Below the pieces are notes generated by a model. That model was given only the letters and a program-made list of their open reading frames with translations, ran no database searches and was not told where the DNA came from. This document shows, piece after piece, positions 26,670 to 33,170 of a stretch of 62,584 bases of DNA. How positions within the stretch are numbered: position 1 is the first letter of the stretch; every line of letters begins with the position of its first letter. This DNA is from Acidobacteriota bacterium (lineage in GTDB: Bacteria > Acidobacteriota > Thermoanaerobaculia > Gp7-AA8), in contig JAJXWV010000071.1 of the NCBI GenBank assembly GCA_021781455.1, forward strand, positions 1 through 62,584. Reading direction: 5' to 3'. A program made the position numbers and the translations under genes.

Positions 26670-26741
26670 TCGGGCCGGGGAGGACTGAAGCCGAGGAGGC
26701 GCTGATGCGCGCCCCTGCGCCCCGCGGACGAAGCAAAAAAA

Positions 26742-26760
26742 GGCCGGCATGAAGCCGGCC
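26742..26760. terminator. Bidirectional terminator
   Basis: GGCCGGC-ATGAA-GCCGGCC with A7 on the left and TTTT on the right, between two convergent genes. It fits Rho-independent termination in both directions. Confidence 0.8.
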
Positions 26761-26782
26761 CTTTTCCCCTCTGCTCAGCGGG

Positions 26783-27652
26783 TCAGAAGTTCGGGGTGAA
26801 CTGCCTGAGGATGTCGGATCTGTTAGGCGGCTGTTTATCGCCCTGGGCTTTCCAGCGCACTTCCAGCATTTCGTCGACGAGCGTGGGCAGCTTGTTTTCG
26901 TAGAGCACGCCGACGGTGAGCCCGTCCTTCTCGTTGGTGAGGCGCATCGCTGCCTCGCGGCTGTCGACCAGGTGATCGCCGGGGACGGGCCGCAACTTGG
27001 CGCGGATTTCCTTGTGCTGTTCCTCTCCGCGCCAGGTCACGCAGGGAGAAATGATGTTGAGGAATGCGAAGCCGCGGTGGCTGATGGCCTTTTTCATCAG
27101 CTCGGACGAGCCCTTCACGTCGCCGGAGAAGGTGCGCCCCACCCACGAAGCGCCGAACGAGATGGCCAGGGCGCAAGGATCCACGGCCGCTTCCGGGTTG
27201 CCGTAGGCCGTCGATTTGGTCTTGTCCCCGATGGGCGTCGTCGGCGCAGCCTGGCCCTTGGTCAGGCCGTAAATCTCGTTGTCCATCATGATGAAGCAGA
27301 TGTCCGCATTGCGGCGGGCGGCATGCAGAAAGTGATTGCCGCCGATGGCCACACCGTCGCCGTCGCCGCCCACCACCACGACCTTCATGGCCGGAGCAGT
27401 CAGCTTGACGCCGGTGGCGATCGGGATGGCGCGTCCGTGCAGGGTGTTGAATCCGAAGGTCTCCACGTATCCGGGAAGGCGTGACGAGCATCCGATGCCG
27501 GAGACCACGACGGTGTCGTGCGGCTCGCACTTCAGATCAGCCAGCGCGCGGTAGAGAGAATTGAGAACGCCGAAATCACCGCAACCGGGACACCACACCG
27601 GCTTGAGGTTGGTTTTGTACGTGTTCGGAGTGTAGACCACGTCGGCCGTCAT
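26783..27652 (-). CDS. korB: 2-oxoacid:ferredoxin oxidoreductase, beta subunit
   Basis: 289 residues from the ATG at 27652, which overlaps the alpha-subunit stop (ATGA). It binds thiamine diphosphate: WCPGCGDFGVLNSLYRAL at the start, GIGCSSRLPGY, LHGRAIPIATGVKL, and the metal/ThDP block VVGGDGDGVAIGGNHFLHAARRN with MMDNEIYGLTKGQ. Cys in CPGCG and GIGCSS are the expected Fe-S ligands. It oxidises 2-oxoacids (2-oxoglutarate most likely, pyruvate possible) to acyl-CoA with ferredoxin reduction. Confidence 0.92.
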   Translation of the reverse strand: MTADVVYTPNTYKTNLKPVWCPGCGDFGVLNSLYRALADLKCEPHDTVVVSGIGCSSRLPGYVETFGFNTLHGRAIPIATGVKLTAPAMKVVVVGGDGDGVAIGGNHFLHAARRNADICFIMMDNEIYGLTKGQAAPTTPIGDKTKSTAYGNPEAAVDPCALAISFGASWVGRTFSGDVKGSSELMKKAISHRGFAFLNIISPCVTWRGEEQHKEIRAKLRPVPGDHLVDSREAAMRLTNEKDGLTVGVLYENKLPTLVDEMLEVRWKAQGDKQPPNRSDILRQFTPNF

Positions 27653-29406
27653 GCCAGCACCTCCTCGACTTCCTGGGTCCGAACGAGCGTGCGCATGGCC
27701 TGCTCGATGACTTCGTTGACTCCGAGCGAACGGCCTCCGGAGCGCGCGAATACGCGAGTTTTTCCGCGGGGCAGGTCCACCTGCGTTCGCAGGTAATGGT
27801 AGAGCTGCGCCGAGTATGTGAGCTCCGCGACCAGGATGTGGTCGCACTGGGCAACGAACTTCTCGATGTCCTGAACTGGAAGCGGCACGAGCAATCGCGG
27901 GACGAACGCCGCCACGCGCTGGCCGCTGGCGTTCAGCTTATCCACCGCCTCGCGCACCGGGCCCATCGAAGAGCCGTAGCAGATGATGCCGAGGTCCGCC
28001 TTCTCGGGACCGTAGCGGCGGAACAGCCGGTACTTCCGGGCGATGCTGTCGAGCTTCCGATAGCGCTTGGCGTTCATCTCCTCGTGCATGACGAACATCG
28101 ATGACGGACGGCCGGACTCGTCGTGCTCGAGCCCGTTGGTCTGGTACATGCCGCCGACCATGCCGGGAACGCTCATGGGCGAGATGCCATCGGGGGTGAT
28201 CCTGTAGCGCTTGAACTCCTTCAAGTCCTCGGGGCTGGCCAGGCGTCGCTCGACCACTTCATGCACCAGCGAATCCGCCGCCAGAGTCTCACGGCGCTGC
28301 GCGATCGACTGGTCCGTCAGGACGATGACCGGCAGCTGAAACTCCTCGGCGATGTTGAACGCCTCCACAGTGGCGTGGTACGAGTCCTCGACGTCGACGG
28401 GTGCGATGACCACCCGCGGCATGTCGCCGTGGCCGCCATAGACCGCGTGCATCAGGTCGGACTGTTCGCTCTTGGTCGGAAGGCCGGTCGACGGCCCGCC
28501 GCGCTGCACGTTGACGATGACGGCTGGAATCTCGGCCATCGAAGCCAGGCCCATCATCTCCGACATCAGCGACAGGCCGGGGCCGGAGGTGGCCGTCATC
28601 GACTTCACGCCGGCGAACGAGCCTCCCACCACGGCGCCCATGGCTGCGAGCTCGTCTTCGGTCTGCAGGCAGTTGCCTCCCAGTTTCGGGAGCCACTCGG
28701 CCATGAAGTGCAGGATCTCGGAAGAGGGGGTGATCGGGTAACCGGCGAAAAACCGGCAGCCGGCATCGACGGCCGCCACGGCGCTCGCCTCGTTGCCGGA
28801 CATCAGGAGTTTCAACGTCGAAGCCTTGTACTGAAGGCCCTCGTTCTTGATGCCGAGAGCGGCACCGGCAGCGACACCGGCCTCGAACGCCTTCAAGTTG
28901 GCCTCGACGACGGCGGCCGTCTTTTTCTTGAAGCGTCCCTTGATTGCGGAGCGAAGTGCCTCAGCGGGCAGTCCGAAGATCGCCGAGACCGCGCCGAGCG
29001 CCAGGATGTTCTTCCCATTGGGAGCGCCGACTTCGCGCGCCATTTTGGTGAACGGTATGGCGAACACCTTGCGTCCGGGGCTGGACGCGATCTCGTCGGG
29101 TGCCGGATCGTCGCTGTCGTGGAGGACGACCGCGTCGTCGCCGAGAACGAGCTCGGTGCGGAAGCGCCCGAAGTCCGACCAGCTGAAAACGACCAGGGCG
29201 TCGAGAGTGTCGGCCTGTGCGAAGATGGGAGTGGAGCTGAGTCGGACCGTGCAGGAGGACTCGCCGCCACGGATCTGGGGGCCATAGGCTTCGGTCTTGA
29301 TGACGTGGAGGCCCTCGCGGGCGCAGGTCATCGAAAGGATGTCGCCGGCCGCAACGGCGCCATCGCCACCGGATCCGACGATCGACAAAGTGAGCTGTTG
29401 TTTCAT
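27649..29406 (-). CDS. korA: 2-oxoacid:acceptor oxidoreductase, fused gamma-alpha subunit
   Basis: 585 residues. Residues ~1-190 are the gamma domain (VGSGGDGAVAAGDILSMTCA, TEAYGPQIRGGESSCTVRLS); ~205-580 are the alpha pyrimidine-binding and swivel domains (GCRFFAGYPITPSSEILHFM, DELAAMGAVVGGSFAGVKS, TATSGPGLSLMSEMMGLA). The fused order is standard for the two-subunit Kor type. It is co-transcribed with korB. A CRP-type box lies ~145 bases upstream. It needs low-potential ferredoxin, so it points to anaerobic or microaerobic carbon flow. Confidence 0.93.
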   Translation of the reverse strand: MKQQLTLSIVGSGGDGAVAAGDILSMTCAREGLHVIKTEAYGPQIRGGESSCTVRLSSTPIFAQADTLDALVVFSWSDFGRFRTELVLGDDAVVLHDSDDPAPDEIASSPGRKVFAIPFTKMAREVGAPNGKNILALGAVSAIFGLPAEALRSAIKGRFKKKTAAVVEANLKAFEAGVAAGAALGIKNEGLQYKASTLKLLMSGNEASAVAAVDAGCRFFAGYPITPSSEILHFMAEWLPKLGGNCLQTEDELAAMGAVVGGSFAGVKSMTATSGPGLSLMSEMMGLASMAEIPAVIVNVQRGGPSTGLPTKSEQSDLMHAVYGGHGDMPRVVIAPVDVEDSYHATVEAFNIAEEFQLPVIVLTDQSIAQRRETLAADSLVHEVVERRLASPEDLKEFKRYRITPDGISPMSVPGMVGGMYQTNGLEHDESGRPSSMFVMHEEMNAKRYRKLDSIARKYRLFRRYGPEKADLGIICYGSSMGPVREAVDKLNASGQRVAAFVPRLLVPLPVQDIEKFVAQCDHILVAELTYSAQLYHYLRTQVDLPRGKTRVFARSGGRSLGVNEVIEQAMRTLVRTQEVEEVLA

Positions 29407-29517
29407 AGCGCCGCCACTCTGCCGCCGGGCCGATACGAGGGGCGATGGCTCGCGTCACGAGATCTTGTGCGCGCCATCACTTCGTGGCGATCACGTGTGA
29501 CGAGTGAAGTTGCGGCG

Positions 29518-29563
29518 AACGATGGCGTTCGGGCGCCATCGTTCGTGAGGTGACACGAATCAC
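29518..29563. promoter_or_regulatory. Hairpin and CRP-type box between korA and feoB
   Basis: A perfect 10-bp stem (AACGATGGCG, loop TTCGGG, complement) at 29518-29543 is followed by GTGA-CACGAA-TCAC at 29550-29563. The box lies 60 bases before feoB and ~145 before korA, so it could serve either divergent promoter. Confidence 0.55.
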
Positions 29564-29623
29564 TTGTCGATATGACAAAAATCATGACGAGAGGTGTAGT
29601 CTTCCGGTAGTCTAATTGCGACT

Positions 29624-31681
29624 ATGTCTCAACTCGCTGCCAGCTGCCACCGCCCTGCCACCCTCCCGGGCGCTGAGCCCCGTCTCCTCCTGATCGGCAA
29701 CCCCAACGTCGGCAAGTCGCTCCTCTTCGGCTGCCTGACCAAACGCTACGTCACCGTTTCCAACTACCCCGGCACCACCGTCGAGATCACCTCCGCCCGC
29801 GCCACCATCGCCGGCGAGTCGCGCCTGGTCATCGACACTCCCGGAACGAACGGCCTCGTGCCCCAGTCCGATGACGAGCGCGTGGCCCGAGACATCCTTC
29901 TCTCCTCCCCTGGCGCGGACGTCATGCAGGTCGGCGACATGAGCAACATCCGGCGCACTCTGCTGCTGTCGCTGCAGATCGCCGAGCACGAGATGCCGTT
30001 CACGCTCTGCCTGAACATGAGCGACGAAGCAAAGCAGCGCGATGCCGAGGTCGATCCCGTGGCCCTGGCGGCGGCCATCGGCATTCCCGTGGTCGCCACT
30101 TCGGCGCTCCGCCGCTGGAACCTGGAGCGGCTGAAGCGGGAGGCCATTCGCCCCGCGCGGTCTCGCATCAGCGCCGAATATCCGGCCGCCATCGAAGAGG
30201 CGATCGCCGAGATCCTGGAAGTGCTGGACGGCTCGCCCGACCTGGCCACGCGCGGCATCGCGCTGTCGATCCTCTCCGGCGACGAGACTCTGAAGCGCTT
30301 TCTGCCCGAGGAATCGCTCGACGAATTCGACGCGATCCGTGAACGGGCGCAGGCACGCGTGACCCAGCCGCTCAGCTGGACGATCGTCAACGCCCGACTG
30401 AACGCCGTCGACCGCATCCTCGGCCGCGCCGCGGTCGTGCAGTCGCTGCCGCGCAGCAGCTTCCGGGAATGGTTCGGCGCCCTGACCATGCACCCCGTCT
30501 GGGGCTGGCCGTTTCTCCTCGGCGTCCTCTACATCGCCTGGCTGTTCGTCGGGAAGTTCGGCGCCGGGATCGTGGTCAACTTCGTCGAGAACACGATCTT
30601 CCAGCAGCACGTGAACGTCTGGACGATCAAGCTCGTCGACTTCGTTGCCCGTTTCCCGCATCAACATCCGGCCGTTGGCGGAGTCATCGGCGCGGCCTAT
30701 GTGGGCGCTGCACACCTGAGCACGGCCCAGCAGTTCGCTCGCTTCTTCCACGATCTCCTGGTCGGGCCGTACGGCGTCGTGACGATGGCTCTGACGTATG
30801 CCATCGCCATCGTCCTGCCGGTCGTGATCACGTTCTTCACGTTCTTCGGCGTGCTCGAGGACTCCGGTTATTTGCCCCGACTGGCTGTCATGCTCAATCG
30901 GCTGTTCCGGCGGATGGGGCTCAACGGGAAGGCGGTTCTTCCGATGGTGCTCGGCCTCGGCTGCGACACCATGGCCACGCTGACCACGCGCATCCTCGAG
31001 ACGAAGAAGGAGATGGTGATCGTGACGCTGCTTCTCGCCCTCGGCGTCCCGTGCTCGGCGCAGCTGGGCGTCATCATGGCCATGCTCGGGCCTCTCGGAA
31101 TCGGGCTGGCCAGCGTCTGGGTGGGCGTGACGGTGGGGACGATCTTCCTGGTCGGCTGGCTCGCCGCGAAGCTCGTCCCCGGCAAAGCCGGCGATTTCAT
31201 CCTCGAGATTCCGCCGATCCGCACGCCGAAACTGTCGAACATCCTGATCAAAGTCCTCGCTCGAACGGAGTGGTACCTGAAGGAAGCGGTGCCGCTGTTC
31301 GTCGTCGGCACTCTGCTGCTGTACCTCCTCGATTTCCTCCATCTGCTCACAAAACTTCAGCGGCTGCTTGCGCCCATCGTGGTCGGCGGGCTGGGGCTGC
31401 CGGCACAGGCCTCGAACGCGTTCCTCATCGGCTTCCTGCGGCGCGACTACGGCGCTGCGGGACTGTATGCAATGCAGAAGGCCGGCGCGCTCAATCCGGT
31501 GCAAACCGTGGTGGCCCTCACGGTGATCACGCTCTTCATCCCGTGCGTGGCGAACTTCCTGGTGATGCTCAAGGAGCGCGGGACGAAGACCGGACTGGCC
31601 ATCGCCGGATTCATCTTCGTGTATTCGTTTGGAATCGGCTGGCTGATGAACTTCGCCTTCCATCTGGTGCACATGGCATGA
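29624..31681 (+). CDS. feoB: FeoB ferrous-iron transporter
   Basis: 685 residues. The N-terminal GTPase-like domain has G1 GNPNVGKS, a switch-I-like YVTVSNYPGTTVE, G3 DTPGTNGL and G4-like NMSD. The following VGDMSNIRRTLLL replaces the usual D-A/T-N-L block. A helical spacer leads to the membrane domain (~285-680), with Gate motifs carrying Cys (LGLGCDTMAT and GVPCSAQLG) and a later IPCVANFLV. It imports Fe(II) across the inner membrane. It is first in an operon with ATGA overlaps to the next two genes and probably supplies iron for the haem genes downstream. Confidence 0.93.
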   Translation: MSQLAASCHRPATLPGAEPRLLLIGNPNVGKSLLFGCLTKRYVTVSNYPGTTVEITSARATIAGESRLVIDTPGTNGLVPQSDDERVARDILLSSPGADVMQVGDMSNIRRTLLLSLQIAEHEMPFTLCLNMSDEAKQRDAEVDPVALAAAIGIPVVATSALRRWNLERLKREAIRPARSRISAEYPAAIEEAIAEILEVLDGSPDLATRGIALSILSGDETLKRFLPEESLDEFDAIRERAQARVTQPLSWTIVNARLNAVDRILGRAAVVQSLPRSSFREWFGALTMHPVWGWPFLLGVLYIAWLFVGKFGAGIVVNFVENTIFQQHVNVWTIKLVDFVARFPHQHPAVGGVIGAAYVGAAHLSTAQQFARFFHDLLVGPYGVVTMALTYAIAIVLPVVITFFTFFGVLEDSGYLPRLAVMLNRLFRRMGLNGKAVLPMVLGLGCDTMATLTTRILETKKEMVIVTLLLALGVPCSAQLGVIMAMLGPLGIGLASVWVGVTVGTIFLVGWLAAKLVPGKAGDFILEIPPIRTPKLSNILIKVLARTEWYLKEAVPLFVVGTLLLYLLDFLHLLTKLQRLLAPIVVGGLGLPAQASNAFLIGFLRRDYGAAGLYAMQKAGALNPVQTVVALTVITLFIPCVANFLVMLKERGTKTGLAIAGFIFVYSFGIGWLMNFAFHLVHMA

Positions 31682-31878
31682 GCGATTTCGATCTGCACGT
31701 CTGTCCCCTCTGCAGCCTCGACTTCAACGGTGCGGTCTGCCATTCGACCTGCCCGTTCGCCAAAGGCTGCCGGATGATCCGCTGCCCCCGCTGCGGATTC
31801 GAGTTCGTCGATGAAGGCATGATGGTCTCCCTGGTTCGGCGCCTCTTCCGCTCCTCGCACGAAAGGACCTCCGCATGA
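31678..31878 (+). CDS. Small Cys-rich zinc-ribbon-like protein in feo operon
   Basis: 66 residues with seven Cys: CPLC at 9-12, CHSTC at 21-25, C31 and CPRC at 36-39. It starts inside the feoB stop (ATGA) and its stop overlaps the next start, so it is translationally coupled on both sides. It may bind Zn(II), Fe(II) or an Fe-S cluster and act as a FeoC-like accessory factor, but it lacks the FeoC winged helix. Confidence 0.75.
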   Translation: MSDFDLHVCPLCSLDFNGAVCHSTCPFAKGCRMIRCPRCGFEFVDEGMMVSLVRRLFRSSHERTSA

Positions 31879-32519
31879 TTCACCCGCCGGGTGACGAAAT
31901 CCTCGAACAGCTCTGGTATGCCAAGGAGGAAGGGCGCAAGGTCACGGCCATCGCCTCGCTCCGGCTCAACGGGGAATCAGAGCACGCTGCCGGCGATCTC
32001 ATCACCCAGAAACTGATCCACACCGGCGAGACGATCGAGCTCCTGCCCGAGGGCGAGGAACGGGCGCGCGGCATCGTCCGCCGGCACAGGCTCGCCGAGA
32101 TTCTCTTTGCTCAGGTGCTGGAGGTCGACGCTCACGAAGCGGAGCGCTCCGCCTGCGAGCTCGAGCACATGCTGAGCGAGCGCGTGGTCGACCGCGTCTG
32201 CACATTCCTCGGCCACCCGCCGAACTGTCCTCATGGCAAGCCGATTCCTCCGGGCAGCTGCTGCCGCATCTACACCCGCCAGGTCGAGCCGCTGATCACG
32301 CGGCTCGTCGACCTGCCCCTTGGCGCAACCGGAACGGTCGTCTTCATCGCACCGCGCTCGGTCCAGCGGCTCAATCGCCTGGCGGCGTTCGGCGTCGTCC
32401 CCGGATCCGAAGTGAGGCTCATCGAACGGCGCCCCAGCGTCGTGCTCGCCTGTGGCCAGACCTCGATTGCCATCGAGGATGAGATCGGTCGCGAGATCTA
32501 CGTGCGCCCGGTGGCCTGA
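31875..32519 (+). CDS. DtxR-family metal-dependent repressor fused to FeoA domain
   Basis: 214 residues. Residues ~1-65 form a winged helix (DEILEQLWYAKEEGRKV). Residues ~75-135 are the DtxR dimer/metal domain with EHMLSERVV and LGHPPNCPHGKPIP. A FeoA-like SH3 domain fills ~140-214 (LVDLPLGATGTVVFI, GVVPGSEVRLIERRPSVVL). The whole reads as an iron sensor that probably represses this operon when Fe(II) is high. The DNA-binding helix is less well conserved than the metal domain. Confidence 0.88.
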   Translation: MIHPPGDEILEQLWYAKEEGRKVTAIASLRLNGESEHAAGDLITQKLIHTGETIELLPEGEERARGIVRRHRLAEILFAQVLEVDAHEAERSACELEHMLSERVVDRVCTFLGHPPNCPHGKPIPPGSCCRIYTRQVEPLITRLVDLPLGATGTVVFIAPRSVQRLNRLAAFGVVPGSEVRLIERRPSVVLACGQTSIAIEDEIGREIYVRPVA

Positions 32520-32539
32520 CCCCTGCTACTCTCCTCCCC

Positions 32540-32821
32540 GTGCTTTTTCTCGTTTCGGGCGGGCGATTCGCCCCGCGGCGACGACCTCAGCCGGCGCGCG
32601 AGGAGATGCCTCTGCGGCCGCTCCTGGAGGTGCTGGTTCTCTGGATGCTCCTCGGCATGGGCGGCCTCTTCGTGACGATGGACGCCATGCAGCTCTACGC
32701 CGCCTTCGCGCTGGGCATCGCGCTCGATTCGGCAAGAATTGCGGTTCTGACGGTCATGGGATTGCTGGCCCCGGTCTGCTTCTGGGCGGCGGTGGTCCTC
32801 TGGTTTCGCCTCAAGCGCTGA
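32540..32821 (+). CDS. Small membrane protein after feo operon
   Basis: 93 residues from a GTG (no clear ribosome-binding site; an ATG at 32606 would give 71). Two membrane helices (PLLEVLVLWMLLGMGGLFV and ARIAVLTVMGLLAPVCFWAA). It follows the repressor gene by 20 bases and may be the operon's last gene. Function unknown. Confidence 0.45.
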   Translation: MLFLVSGGRFAPRRRPQPAREEMPLRPLLEVLVLWMLLGMGGLFVTMDAMQLYAAFALGIALDSARIAVLTVMGLLAPVCFWAAVVLWFRLKR

Positions 32822-33089
32822 CCTGCCGCCTGTCGAGCGCGTGCCGTCGAATTCCGCCGGCGAGCACCGCAGCCGCAAACACCGGCGCGGCGATGGAAAC
32901 GGCGATGATCGCGAAATCGAAGATTCTGCGTGCGCGGCGGATGTTGAACGCACTCGCTTCGATTGCCGTGACAACGGCATCGCCGGCAATCGCGGTGCAG
33001 ACTGTCGTGGCCAGCGGTTGACGCCACCGTCCGGCCAGCGCGAACAACGCACCGCAGATGACGCTGTCGAAGGTGAGCCACGCCAGCAA
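32811..33089 (-). CDS. Small hydrophobic membrane protein
   Basis: About 92 residues on the minus strand with three hydrophobic segments (LLAWLTFDSVICGALFALAG, PLATTVCTAIAGDAVVTAI, FDFAIIAVSIAAPVFAAAV) separated by basic loops. No ATG is available (TTG start), which lowers confidence. It overlaps the preceding gene tail by 11 bases, convergently. Function unknown. Confidence 0.4.
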   Translation of the reverse strand: MLAWLTFDSVICGALFALAGRWRQPLATTVCTAIAGDAVVTAIEASAFNIRRARRIFDFAIIAVSIAAPVFAAAVLAGGIRRHALDRRQVSA

Positions 33090-33120
33090 GGAAATGGCAC
33101 GCTGCGGGAAGCTCCCCCGG

Positions 33121-33152
33121 GGATCAGCCCACGCCTGAGCGTGGGCTGATCC
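33121..33152 (-). terminator. Hairpin after 21-haem cytochrome gene
   Basis: A perfect 14-bp stem (GGATCAGCCCACGC and complement) with loop CTGA starts 18 bases after the stop on the minus strand. No T run. Confidence 0.7.
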
Positions 33153-33170
33153 ATCTTCGGGGTGCGGTCG

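Noticed and set aside
29612-31672. Minus-strand open frame of 686 codons opposite feoB
   Set aside because: feoB on the other strand has clear G motifs and membrane helices. The antisense frame has none.
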